Assembly: GCF_021869535.1 (NCBI RefSeq)
Contig: NW_026262668.1
Span: forward strand, 11,268,348-11,332,347
Direction: 5' to 3'
Origin: Mytilus californianus
Lineage: Eukaryota > Mollusca > Bivalvia > Mytilida > Mytilidae
Length of the DNA stretch: 64,000 nt
Every line of letters starts with the position of its first letter. Within the stretch, counting starts at the first letter, position 1. A program made the position numbers and the translations under genes. The notes beneath the pieces are model-generated. The model saw only the letters and a program-made list of their open reading frames with translations. It was not told the origin of the DNA and searched no databases. Shown here piece by piece: positions 45,101 through 59,388 of the stretch.

Positions 45101-48100
45101 ATGAGTTAACCAAATTTGGAATCAGTGCCCATGAACTTGAAATAGAAAAGGAGAGACACAAAGGAATACCTCCAGACAAAAGATTTGTAAATTATGTAAC
45201 AATGAAAGGTCCAGTTACATTTCAGATTAATTTTCTAAATTTTTAAATGACCAATCAAAATTTATATGGTTGATGTCAAATGAATATCCAATAGTTAATA
45301 ATATAACGATAAAATTAAATCTGAAACTTTAGTGCAGAAAAGTCACTTTTTATGTCATTGTGACGTCATGAACCTGTCCAGATTGACATATTTTTACCTG
45401 AAATTTTAAAATTTTAAATCAGTAGTAGTTTATCGATGTTCAAATCTCGTAAATAGATTCGAATAAACTATAAAAAAAAGAGACTGGATGCGACGACAGG
45501 GTAAGTGTTTCCTGATATGCCTACCATTATCATCTTTGTCAAAAACCTTTTGCAGCAAAATATTTTTTCGTTTATAAAAGAAAGGGTACAAAATTTTGCT
45601 GTTTGGCAGTTTTGGTGGTTTTCACTAAATGTATGGATAAATAAGAAGATGTGGTATGAGTGCCAATGAGACAACTTTCCATCCAAGTCACAATGTATAA
45701 AAAGTTAACAATTATAGGTCAAAGTACGGGCTTCAAAACGGAGCCTTGGCTCACACCGAACAGCAAGTTTGAAATCCTCATGCTAATATGTAAAACAAAA
45801 TTAATAATCAAAATACTGATTTCCGACAGACTAATGTCTTATGGAAAACTGGTTATTTGGTAGATTTAAAGTATTTTTTTATTTCAAAATTCAATTGCCA
45901 TACCTTATTCTTATTTAAAAACATTATGATAAAAAATGAAACCTTAAGCAAATACTGTTTCATGCAACATACGTTTGCACATACCCAATTTTGTTGAAAA
46001 TATAACAAAACATTCCGGATTTCCCAAAATAAAATCACCAAGTAAATAAATCGAAGGCCCTTGAAAAAATCTTTGATGAGTTTTGAAATATGTACATTGC
46101 CATAAAAAACAGTGAATTTCTTTCGGCTTGTGCTGATATTTAGAGCTTTCACAGCATCTACTCAAGCGGTTGAAGCTGTTGTTACATTTATGACAAACAA
46201 ACTAATGATAATTTCAATCTTTCAAATCTAACATACAATTCATCCCCTGTTGGTATCCGTTCATAAAAAATATAGTCAGAGATTTAAGACTGTTTTTGTG
46301 ACCAAATTATTAAATGAATATGATTGTTGTAATTTTTGTAACGCAATTAATTTGTTGAATAATGGGATGTTTACCTGTTGTCGTTGTTAAAGGTACTGGT
46401 GTTGTCGCTGAAATGAAATGTAAACTTAAAAAAAATAAAAATTTAAAAGTTGTAAAAACAATGATCCTTTCTATGGACGTTATAACGAAGATGTTCTTGT
46501 TTTACTTTTATAATTTCTTGATTTGCTGACTGAGATAGTATTGGTTTTATATATAATGATATATCATAAATTTGCACGTAGATTAAGGTGTATACAATGT
46601 TTATCTAAATGTATTGTTGGTTAAATATAGATTCTTACATTGGTACCAGTGGATTATCGGTTTTATCCAATCGAGATAGTTAAATTATCGAACTTTAAAG
46701 TCCAAGCCTCGACGAGGACTTTAAAATTGATAATTTAACTATCGAGATTGGATAAATCCGATAATCCACGAGTAATTATATAAGAATCTGTTTCTCTAAT
46801 GATAATCAAATAAATTTTTTATTTTTGATAAACGAAAACCCTTCGAGTGCCTTCCACATTCCACAAAGTTTTCAATTTCATTAACATTAACTGTTAGCAG
46901 ATTTTGATTCCTCCAGTGAGCTGATAAAGGTTATGACCCTTAAATTCATCCAATCATCTTCTGAGAACATCGATAACCACACGTTGATTAAATTTTTTAT
47001 ACAATGGGTCCGGAAAGGGTTGAATTGCCAAAGAATTAGAGAAATTGTTGTATTATGTTATTATCTACTTAACATTTATCCAACATATCATGTAACTATG
47101 AGCTGAGGGTTTATTCTTTGAAAATATAGAATGTTGCTGTTACTGTCATTTTCGTTTATTATGCTGACAATGTTTTAGCTGTTTTTATTTTTTCGATGAT
47201 TTAACAGATTTCAAACGGATACACCAATACACCGATGAAATGTATCTCGCATTTATGTATGACAAAAAGTTTTATTTCTCACAAGTTTATTGCATAAAAA
47301 ATGAAAATTCGAATAAAAAGTGCTATACAATCAGTGAAAGGAATTATAAAAACATTATTCGGTATTGGTAATTTATATATTGATTATAAAGGTACCAAGT
47401 GCAAGTCAGATTATATTTTCAGCAACTTACGGTTTCTTAACATTTCATGTCTTGAAATATCGAATCAGCAAAATATTTTTTTCCAGATGATGTGTTTTCC
47501 CCTCAATTTGATGTTTTGAGACAATTGCATTTCGTTTTCAAAAAAAGTACTTTGGACGACTATTGAGCTCTATGTCGATTTTATTTAAATGACGTCATTG
47601 CCAAATTTGTCATCACATCTATGCTTGTCCTTATATTTCTTTTAAAGTATTAACTGTGATTAATAATGATTGCGTATACTTTTTAGTGTTCTAAATGTTT
47701 TTCACTAATCCGGCATTTGTAACAGAAAAAATAAGAAAATTATTATGCATAATTTCATTTTGATATTTTGGGATGTATATATAGACGCAAATGCCTTATT
47801 AGCTCACCTAGCCCAAATGGGCCAAGTGAGCTTTTCTCATCACTTGGCGTCCATCGTCTGTCGTCCGTCGTCCGTTAACTTTTACAAAAATCTTCTCCTC
47901 GGAAACTACTGGGCCAAATTTAACCAAACTTGGCCACAATCATTACTGGGGTATATAGTTTTAAAAAATGTGTCCGATGACACTGCTAGCCAACAAACAT
48001 GGCTGCCATGGCTAAAAATAGAACATAGGGGTAAAATGCAAGTTTTTTCTACTATTTTGAAAACCGTTATAAATAGAGAAAATCTGACAAAGGCAGAAAT

Positions 48101-51100
48101 GTTCAAAATAATGAGCTCTACCAAATGTGCATTACTTCAAAACTGTCAGACGATTTCTTATAGGAGTAATGGCCCTTAAATGACAAATTTTACCTTTTTT
48201 TTCATTTTTGCCTATTATCTTGAAATCTATAATAGATAGAGAGAAACTTTAAATTGCAAAAATGATCAACAAGACAATTTCTACAAATAAGTTTGCATTG
48301 TCAAAATTGTCAGTCGACGCCTTATTAGAGTTATTGCCCTTTGATGAAGATTTTTACCAATTTTTTCCGTTTTTGCCTTATATCTTAAAACATATAATTG
48401 ATAAATAGAAACTTAAATAAGCAAAAATGATCAGCAAGTCATGAACTACAATTAAGACCAATAGAGGAAATCGTCCAACGACTCCTTATTGGAGTTATTG
48501 CCCATTAATGACGATTTTCACCAATTTTTTTTTGCATTTTGCTTTATATGAAAAAAATTATAATAGATAAATATATACTTAAATCACAAAAATGATCAAC
48601 AAGTCAAGATCTACTAACAAGTTAAATTTTGCTGATATAGTTAGTAGACTGTCACTCTTTATAGGAGTGATTGCCCTTAAATGAGGATTTTTTTTTACCC
48701 TCTTTTGTGTTTTGAGCAAAAACTAAAGAAGATAAGAGAGAAACTAAACAAACTAAATGATCACCAATTCAAAATCAACAAAACAGAGATTTTTTTTCAT
48801 GAATTCGCTTCTCGTCTATAATGTTGGAGAGTGTCCTTTGTTGAATATTGACATAGACCAAGGTGAGCGACACAGGCTCTTTAGAGCCTCTAGTTTTTAA
48901 TTTCTTAAAGGAATTTTGCATGTTCTAAAGATTAAAAACCTGATGATTAAAATTACATAATATGTGTGTGAGCACTATAACATTAAACAAGGGATTATTT
49001 CATTTTTGAAAAAGATCGACTTTGACGACGGCCATTTGTATTTGTCCTCACTTTTATTTCATGTGGTCAATCATGATTCAAAGCTTTGTTTTCAACTTTT
49101 TTTGTTATTTTAATGACTTTTCCCGTTCAATGTTGGGCTGTGCATGTCCTCTCTAATTTCCCTTATGTAATACACTATTTGGTATCAATGTGATGAGACA
49201 CAATACTGAACCAGGGGGGCCTGAATCCATGAATAAAATTAGTCTAATAGAAATAAAATAAGATTAATAGCGCCGTCCATTTATCCTTTGTTAGATAAAA
49301 AAAAATATATAAATGTTGTTAACTACTTCGTTATTTATCAATGTAAAATAAAGAATCGGATTTTAGGGGTGAAAGCTCCCCTTAGTACCATATGTTACGC
49401 TCTAAGTAGTCACAGAAGCAATATACATATAAGTACAAAAAAAGATATTGAAATACTTACTTTTAGCTTGTAAACTAGCTGAAAATAAAAACTTTTATTG
49501 TTGTATTTTTAATTCTTTGTTTGTCCATTTCATTTCATGTGTTGGTGATATGATTTTAACTGTCTACCCAAAACATTTATATCCTATTCGTCTCAAATTT
49601 AGCTCAACAATGTTAGATCTACAAATTTGCGCTAGCAAATATGTGTTCTTCCCTCTGTGGGATTCAAATCCTTGATTCTGTGACATCGTGGCAACAGCTA
49701 GCGCCTGCACTATGTCCAGCGCCCTAGACCACTCGGCCAACTATGCTATATAAAAATATAGCTTTTGTTAGTCGAGTAATGCCTTTCCTAGTCGGCTTTA
49801 TCTAGGGTAATAACACAGTACATGATGTATAGTTGCAAGTTGATCCATGTACCTTTTAGATCAGCTATGTTTTGCCTGTCGTAAAGAATGATAATGTTAC
49901 TTATCATGCCGCCACATCAAATATTAATTTAATTATATACGTCTTAACATGTGACAACTTCATGACATACATTTTCCATCGGATAACACCGGATAGCACG
50001 TTGTCAAACAGGGATAACACAATAATATACATATCAATCGTGTAAAATTTAGCCCAACAATGTTAGATCAACAAACTTGCATTAGCCACGTTTTGTTCCA
50101 CCCTCAGCGGGATTCGAACCCTTGCTTCTGTGACATCATGGCAACACCGCTCACTGTGACAAGCGCCATAGACCATTCGACCAACTAGGTTATATAAAAA
50201 TATATAGCTTTCGTTAATCGAGTAAAGACTTTCCTCGTCGGCTTTATCTAGGGTTGTAACACTGTACATGATGTACAGTGCCAAGCTGATGGTGTACCTT
50301 TCCGTTCAGCTATGTTTTATCTGTCGTAAAGGATACTAATGTTGTGTCTGTCGTAAAGGATGATAAGGTTTTGTCTGTCGTAAAGGATGATAATGTTTTG
50401 TCTGTCGTAAAGGATGATAATGTTCTGTCTGTCGTAAAGGATGATAAGGTTTTGTCTGTCGTAAAGAATGATAAGGTTTTGTCTGTCGTAAAGGATGATA
50501 AGGTTCTGTCTGTCGTGAAGGATGATAATGTTTTGTTTGTCATTAAGGATGATAAGGTTCTGTTTGTCGTAAAGGATGATAAGGATTTGTCTGTCGTAAA
50601 GGATGATAAGGTTTTGTCTGTCGTAAAGGATGATAATGTTCTGTCTGTCGTGAAGGAGGATAACGTTTTGTTTGTCGTAAAGAATGATAATGTTCTGTCT
50701 GTCGTAAAGGATGATAAGGTTTTGTCTGTCATTAAGGATGATAAGGTTCTGTCTGTCGTAAAGGATGATAATGTTTTGTCTGTCGTAAAGGATGATAATG
50801 TTCTGTCTGTCGTAAAGGATGATAAGGTTTTGTCTGTCATTAAGGATGATAATGTTTTGTCTGTCATTAAGGATGATAAGGTTCTGTCTGTCGTTAAGGA
50901 TGATAATGTTCTGTCTGTCGTAAAGGATGATAAGGTTTTGTCTGTCTTAAAGGATTTTGTTAGACTAAATTTGAGACGAATTATAAATACACAATATATT
51001 ATGTGTTATTCCGGCTGTATAACCACGTGCAGTAGTATCGACCCAGTGCTGGTAAAGAATACCATGCAGTTTAAAGTAATTAAAATATAAAATATGCGTC

Positions 51101-54100
51101 CGGTTAAAAAAGTCTGTCGACCAAAATGAAGCAGAAAAAATTGGACTGTCATTGAAAAGCAGATATGTTCGATAGGAGTAGACATTTTACTTTGCTAACG
51201 ATTAACTACGGACCTCTCAAAGAGTTGCTTCAAGAATTCTGGAGTGTGGCACCTCAAAATCTTTAAAAAGACTTGAAAGTAAAATCTAATAAACAATTAA
51301 TTGTTACATAGGCTTGTTAATGGTAAAAATAATTTTATACCTAAGTACTTACCGTAATATTCAGCACAACGATTACAGGTCTTTGGACATGTAGCAATGG
51401 CATAGTCTAAATTTGTCGGGTCTAAGTTTGAACACAGGAAACCGGTAAAGATGTGATCATTACATTTGATGTTTTGGTCAGTGCATGTAAGCTGTGCTGT
51501 GGTTACTGAAGTATGAACAAAAATACTAAGTTTTTAATATCATATACCTATTCAGAATTAAGCAGATGGAGTATAATAAGACAGCATCCTACAAAGACCA
51601 AATGATAATGATGTAAACAACTATCTCTTTAATTCTTTGTTTGGTAATATAAAGACACGACAATTACATTATATTCAATTACCATTGGTTATAAAATTGA
51701 GAAGGAAAATGGGGAATATGTCAAAGAGACAACAACCAGACCAAAGAGCAGACAACAGCCGAATACCACCAATGGGTTGTACTCTTTACTTTCTGTTTTT
51801 CAAACACTATTTGAATTAATTATTTATTATTTAAATTAGTATTTGGACAATAATTTCCGAGATACATGGTAACGCTCATTAATATTGTGCACATCTTCTA
51901 GTAAATATTTAACCACATTCAATTGTTATTGTTTCATAGCGCATGGAATTAATTTTTCTAATTATTTGTTTTGGTCGTTGTGTATTTTAACGATCCATTT
52001 ATTGATACATCGGGACAAAATTAAGTTTCTTTAGTTAAAAGAAGTTATTTTGAATGGTATACTTTCTGTAAATTATGTCAATATTTAATATTCAAATACC
52101 TTGAGTATTTGTCAATTGTGTTGAAACAGGGGTTGGTGAAGTTGTAGTAGTCGGTGAAGTTGTTGTGGTAGGTGAAGTAGTTGTAGTCGGCTTTGTTGTT
52201 GTGGTTGGTGTAGTTGGTGTGGTTAGTGAAGTTGTAGTGGTTGGAGTTGTTGTCGTCGTAGGAGTAGTTGTGGTTGGAGTAGTTGTTGTCGTAGGAGTAG
52301 TTGTTGTTGGTGAAGTTGTTGTGGTTGGAGTAGTTGTTGTGGTTGGAGTAGTTGTTGTCGTAGAAGTAGTTGTTGTTGTTGGTGAAGTTGTTGATGTCGT
52401 TGTAGTTGTTGTAGTCGGTGTAGTTGTTGTGGTTGGTAAGGTTGTTGTAGTCGGTGAACTTGTCGTGGTTGGTGTAGTGGTTGTGGTTGCTGAAGTTGCT
52501 GTAGTCGGTGTACTTGTGGTTGGTGACTTTGTTGTAGTCGCAGTAGGTATAGCTGTTGTAGTCGGCGTAGTTAACATTTCTAAAAATTCAATTTCATTTT
52601 AAACATTCATAGCAGGTATCTGATGTTTTCATTTTTATTGTTAACATTTTTATATTCAAAATAATATGTTGATATATACTATGAAGAAAGTTTACCGATG
52701 TAATGTCATATACCCTAAATCCAGTCGCAAATATTATAGTGGAATAGAATGAACTCCAAAGCCATTACTGTGCGGAAAAAAAACAGGGAATTTTGGGCTA
52801 CAATTTCCGATTCAAGTTATTCTGCTAAACAGTCATATAGGAATCGATTACATTTCCTAAACATTTTCTTTGTGTTTTAATAAAGTTCATTATTTTGGTT
52901 GACATAAAAGTTGGAATCATACTTGTTAACACTTTATAATAAGCAGTACTGGTTGTTTGTTAATTTTATAATCATGTGTATACCGGTTCCAAATCTGATG
53001 AACAAAAGTTCCAAATATCTTCACTCAATACCAAAAACAAGGATATGGGTATCCATCCATGACACAAAATAAGTTCATGCACTATGTTTATTTTTACCTT
53101 TAGTTGTAATAACGGTGACAGCTTGTGGGGCCATAGTAGTTAGCTGCGCTGCAAAACAAGTAAGAAAAACATTAAATTATGTATGTACTGTTTTATATTC
53201 AAATGCATATGTACGAAACCCTGCTTAATTTTCTGTGATCTTTTTTTTTTCTCAAAGAAACCTCAACAAAGGTATGTATTCAGCATAACAAAAAAATATG
53301 AAAACAAATTCTTAGTTCAGATTTATCATATAAACGTATGATATATCAATTTTAGTGCGCACGACTTGTGTTTCTATAGCAACTTTCATCAAGTAAACCC
53401 GAGTAACAAAACCAAAATGACCTACAAAGAAATGCCCAAACCGTCAAGGTTAACAATGTCTGAGAAAGTTGCAACCTTGATCTAGTACAGTTACATAATT
53501 TATAAACTGAAAATTAACAGTCAAAATGTATCTTTGAAATCATGACAGAACGGTAGCAATGCACATGTAAAATACAGATTTCAGTGATATATAACTATTT
53601 TAAGATTGTCCAATCTAAACATTTCGTATTCTCTTTGCATTTTCTCTTTCGTAGTGTTAAAAATTGTTATCATGCTTGACTTATACATATAATATTTGTA
53701 AATAATTTCATTTTATAGATATTTCATAAGGATTACACTATTTTGACAAACAACAAGCATGTTTGGCAATGTAATGCAACGCAATATCCATAACTGCAAG
53801 TGCTCTCAGTGACAACGTTACGAAAATGGGTAGGGTATATTTGAGAGAAAAGAAAAAATCACCAAGAAGCTTGAGACCTTCGTTAAATAAAGAATTTTAT
53901 TATTATTATTATGAAGTAACTTACACTTTTCTGCATTTTTTAACATTGAAATCAAATCACACGAATTAAAACATCCTTTTGTTGTTTTATGAGGTTGTAA
54001 AAAAAAACGTAGACCATGAGCATATTTTTAGAACGAAGTGCTTCCGCGCTATATATTAAATGTGCTTCGGTCAACGATCCCCCCCCCCCCCCCCCAAAAA

Positions 54101-57100
54101 AAAAAAACCCCTACAAAATGAACCATTCAATTCTCAATTAATGTTCTTTTTTACCTACCAAAATATTCATCACAAAGATTACATGTTTTCGGACATGTAG
54201 AAACGGCAAGTGATATACTTGACGGATCTTTTGATCCACATAAAATTTGTTGGTAGATACTGTTGTTACATCTCGCATCAAAGTCCATACATACTGGCTG
54301 TGTAGATTTTTCTTAAAATACAAAATAAAACTCAAGAAACATGTTTTTCCAATTGATTGTGTTGCTTTGATGCAGTACATAGATGCTGATAGCATTGTTA
54401 AATCAACAGATGTCCCCGCTAAATAGTAGTTCTCATGTACAATTAAAAATAATACACAAAGAGCACAAGCATCGTCTATAAAATATTTAACAGGCAAAAT
54501 ACATGGAAAAATACACAGCCTTGACTTATCCTACCATCAGGGAGGTATATATTAGTAATTTATATGCCGGTTCTGCTTGAATTTGGCTACATAAAAACAG
54601 AAAGATACCAATGAGAAAATCTGCCATCTCTAGTGTCGCTAAGTTTAGCGCGAAACCGATTGTTGTTTACTAGATGTAAGTCAAGATTTAAAAGTGTATT
54701 TGTAATATCCATTTTTTTAAATTTTGGATAGATTAGATTAATACAGTCAATAAACTTGGATTTATTCACTGAGAAAACATCATCTATTTAGCGGAATGTA
54801 AACCTTCAAAATCTCCAGCGACTCATTTCACAAAAAATCTTACGAGAAAAACATCTCGTAAGTCATGAATATTTCAGTATAATTTACGATCAATTTTTAT
54901 CGTAAGACTTTTTGTGAAAAGAAATCCAGAAGCTCCTACATAATGTCTGCCTATTACGAAAAAATGAATAAGTCGGTAAGGAGAAGAACACTTCTTTCAC
55001 TTAACGTAAAAGCTCTTATCATATGTATGCTCATGAACTTATAACTTATTATGCTGAAATGATAGGTATGATGATATTTCGAAAGAAAAAAAATTGAAAG
55101 TATGATCTAATTTTTTATTCATTTTGATATTACAATAAATTTTGAAAAAAAAAACTAAGGAAAATGGTCTATCTATTAAAAATTTAAATAAAAGACACCT
55201 GTAAACTTCTTTAAGTATGTGTTAACTTCTTGCATGTTACCTGAAAAAGTTGTTGTTAATGTAGTTGTTGGAATGGTCGTCCCGATAGTGGTGGTCAGGG
55301 AATCTACAAAATCAAAGCACAAATTATATTTGAGACCATTCAAAATCCTACTGATTGAAACATTCTGCTATACATCTAAATGTTATTGCAAAGAGTAAAA
55401 TTAAGGCAATCGAATCTATACATTCGCATTTATTGGATTTTTTTAAAATACTGAACCTAAAAATGAGTCTGAGTATGTCGATTAACACTTACATAGCCTT
55501 TGCATACAGCCTGGATCTTCACAGAAACATTTACCGCTAGTAGGAAAATAAAATCCACATTTAGAATCAACTGCATGCCCTTGCTAAAACGATAAGTGAA
55601 AATGATGATTGTCTACTATCTATTTTATTTTTAATCTTCATTGATACATCATTAATATTTCACTAATAAAGTTTTGAAATACAACTCATTGTCGGCTGAT
55701 CACTTGTAGAAACCTTCAAGTTAAATTTGCGTATCAGATTACCAATACATTTATTTCTCCTATCACGTGACAACTACTTCTATTAATTTTTACAGGGCTA
55801 TGTGGCCTTTTTTCCGCAATTATTTTCATTAGTATTTAATAACAATTGCTGTACGTTTCTGCAAAATTTGCCTCTGTAAACCAGGTTAATGTTGTCTTGT
55901 ACATATAATGAAAAATAATAAGTACCTTTCTATCAAAAATTTAGCTGTTCATGATTAAGAAACGGTATATTTATAGTACGAAAAAAAGATTATAAGATGT
56001 TAGAAACCATTCTGAAAAACATTTAAACGACAAAACAACTTCATTCTCCACAAATTGCAGTAGACATTGTGATACACAAATGCTTAATGTAAAGGTGGCC
56101 TGTAGTTTACATCCTTGTTGCAAAGGACACTAACGACAGAGCCAAGTAACTGTAATAAGTCACACTGGCCTTTTGAACAATCCGCGTTAAACGACATAGC
56201 CCTGTAAAAAAGGAAACAGTTCGTTTTAACTTTATATATAGTACTTACACGATGAGGTTCTTCACAGCTACTGTTTGCTATATATGCATCTTTAAACTCT
56301 AGTTTGCAAACCTAAAACATACCAAGATTTGCTATAATTCATTTCATAAAAGACTACAGAGAAAGAAAAATGCACACTCAAGCACAGACCTATGTTAACT
56401 CCGGGTACGGAATGATCCAGGTTTATATTGAAATGGTCTAAACAGAAGAAGTTTCAAAATACCAGTGTTTGAATAATTCGAAAATACCTAACGTCAAAAT
56501 TTGAAGTTATTTTCCTATTTTTATAAGAATTAATTGGTTTGTATCGATCTGATGAGTTAAGCCCTTTTTAACTGATTTTTTATAATTTGTTCTTATGTTG
56601 TACTGTTACACCACTGTCCCAGGTTAGGGGAGAGTTGGCGCCAACACACTAGTTTAACACCGCCACATTCTGTATGTTCCTGTCCCAAGTCAGGAGACTG
56701 TAATTCATATGTTGTCGTTTGTTGCTGTATATCATATTTGTTTTTCGTTCATCATTTTGTACATTAATCAGGCCGTTAGTTTTCTCGTTTGGATTGTTTT
56801 ACATTTGTCATTTTGGTGCCTTTTATAGATGACTATGCGGTATGGGTTTTGCTAATTGTTGAAGGCCATACGGTGACGTATAGTTGTTAATTTCTATGTC
56901 ATTTGGTCTCTTGTGGAGAGTTGTCTAATTGGCAATCATACCACATCTTCTTATTTTTATATTGAACCTTATATCTCAGAAACAGCAGGACAATACTCTA
57001 GCAGACCCTTACGCTTTTCTGTGTGAATTCAATGGAAATTATAATTTAAATTTATATTACAATTTTTATCTGCTTTCTAACTGCTATTACAAATCTAAGT

Positions 57101-59355
57101 AAAAGGAGCAAACAGGAAATCATGAATTTAAACTGAAGCACTTACTAAGAATAACATTTCAAAAATCGTGACCACAACAATGCATGTTTAATCATCTTTG
57201 ATCATGAAAAAGATGGAACCGACACCAAATTATCTGCATGTATCTTGGAATGATAGTAATAATAAATTATAAGCATTTTACCTCTGCCCCACGACATAAT
57301 TCTGTAAAACAATTGAATGCTGTGGCAGTTGGCACTGAAATATAAGTATAGAGTAATATTGTTATAGAATACTTTAACCTACACAATAATTTGATAAATA
57401 GTATTTTATACCTAGCTTTTAACAATAATATCCTTCATAAGGCTAGCAAATTTGGGTTGATACACGTATTGATAAAGATTGCTGTTATAGAGTCACAACT
57501 GTGCATTCTTAAAAACAATGTCCAAATGAAATATTGGTCAAATACAGGTAAATGATTTGCCATTTTTCGAATTCTCAAATAGCTAGCAAAAGTGTTGTCT
57601 TTAAAATAAAGACAACATCCGCATTTCGATTCTCAACAACTTTATGACCTTTGATCATATTAAATTGCCCGTAATTTGACCGTTGAAGTCTGACAGTTCT
57701 AACTAGAGGCTCCAAAGAGCATGTGTCAAAACCTGAAACTATGTGCAACTTCAACAATGGATGGCCACACAAACATTACGACTATAATTTGGTTCATGAC
57801 AAAAATTCTCTTTGTTGTTGATCATTTTTGTTGTTTACAGTTTTCTCTTCTATAGTTTTAGCCAAAACATAAAATAAAATGGAAAACAAAAATCTTACTT
57901 AAGGGCAATAACTGCTGTAAGGAATGGACTGATAATTTCAGCTATGCGACTTATTTGTAAATCTCGTCTTGCTGATCATTTTTACGGTTTGAAATTTCAT
58001 TTTTGATTCTATAATTTTTCCCCAAAACACAAAACATGGATAAACATCCTCATTAAGGCTAATAACTGTTATACATATATATTGATTTGACTGAAGATTT
58101 CTACTTTGTTGACTTATAAGTAGATCTTCAATTGCTGATAACTTTTGCTATTTAGTGTTTTTCTCTATATATCGCAATCCTAAATATCATAGGCGAAGAG
58201 GTTAAAAAAAATTGTAAAAATCCTTAAAAGGAAATAAACCCTATAGTAGTCGACTAACAATTCCGGTCATGGAGCTGTTTTTATTCATCTTATCTGGCTG
58301 ATCAGTTTTGTCATTTAACTATTTGTTATAGTTTTCAAGATAATATAAAAAAAAACAAAAAACAAAAAGATAAAAATTGTCATTTAAGGGCAATAACTTC
58401 TTTAAGGAGCTGACTGACAATTTTGAGCAGTAAGCTTATTTGTAGATCTTGTCTGACTGATCATAGTTGCTCTAAAAAGTTTCTCCCTATTTATTATAGT
58501 TTTTAAGATAAAAAGCCAAAACACCAACAAATTGGTTATCATTGTCATTTAAGGGCAGTAGGTTTGATGAATTTATTTATGGAGTCGTCTGACGATTTTG
58601 GCGTATTTTATTTCAAGTTATGTATATATTTTATACCAAGAAATATTAATTTATCGTTTCTAAATCAAAGTTTTAAACTGCAAATACACACATTTTCAGC
58701 ATTGGTAAAAATGACCATTTTACTGCCATCATTTTGTTTATCTAAATGTTGATATCTTAAATCCGAGATTTTCCATCTGTAAATTGGTCTATTTTATGTA
58801 GCCTTTATCTTTTTCCGTTGGTCTTAATATTGTACTGCTATCAAACCCGACAAAAAACACATCATGAGTTCGTTATAAAACCTATGACATGTGTACTGTA
58901 TAATTTGTATTCAAAATAGAAATTTGCCCCTAGTAATTAATCTTTTCTCTATTTTTATTACGCTAGTTAGCAAACATACATTTTTAAATAGTACCATTGT
59001 TTAAAGATACATTTAATCTCATTATATATATTTAACACTTTCACCTACTGTAAATCACGAAAGATTCAACAAGACAGGAATATGGCAGTTGTTATCAAAT
59101 AGTCCGTTTCTATGTATGTTGGCGTTTGTTTTTGTTGAAGTTCAGTGTTTCTGTTGTTCCTTTATTTTCCTCTTATAGTTGATGTGTTTCCCTCGGTTTT
59201 AGTTTGTAACCCGGATTTGTTTTCTTTGAATAGATTTATGACTTTTGAACAGCGGTATACTACTGTTGCCTTTATTTACCATAGTTTAGCGGTTACCAAA
59301 ATCAAAACTATACCAACTTCTTGATACGAATTAAGTAAATACATATTGAGAAGAA

Positions 59356-59388
<33 letters not shown>

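Noticed and set aside
47745-48179. Plus-strand frame of 144 codons
   Set aside because: Lies in the 5' part of a HINE-like element that recurs; no domain and no conservation expected.
50095-50195. Functional tRNA gene on the minus strand
   Set aside because: B-box-like sequence is good but the stem pairing and acceptor arm are not convincing and a diverged duplicate lies nearby; a tRNA-derived repeat fits better.
50310-51090. Plus-strand 248-codon and minus-strand 185-codon frames
   Set aside because: By-products of the 27-bp tandem repeat, a multiple of three, open on both strands.
52165-52602. Plus-strand Val/Gly-rich frame of 145 codons
   Set aside because: Antisense of the Thr-rich mucin exon, whose splice sites and phase support the minus strand.
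54138-54497. Minus-strand frame of 119 codons
   Set aside because: Overlaps ShK exon 54159-54311 in another frame; the ShK frame has the conserved cysteines.
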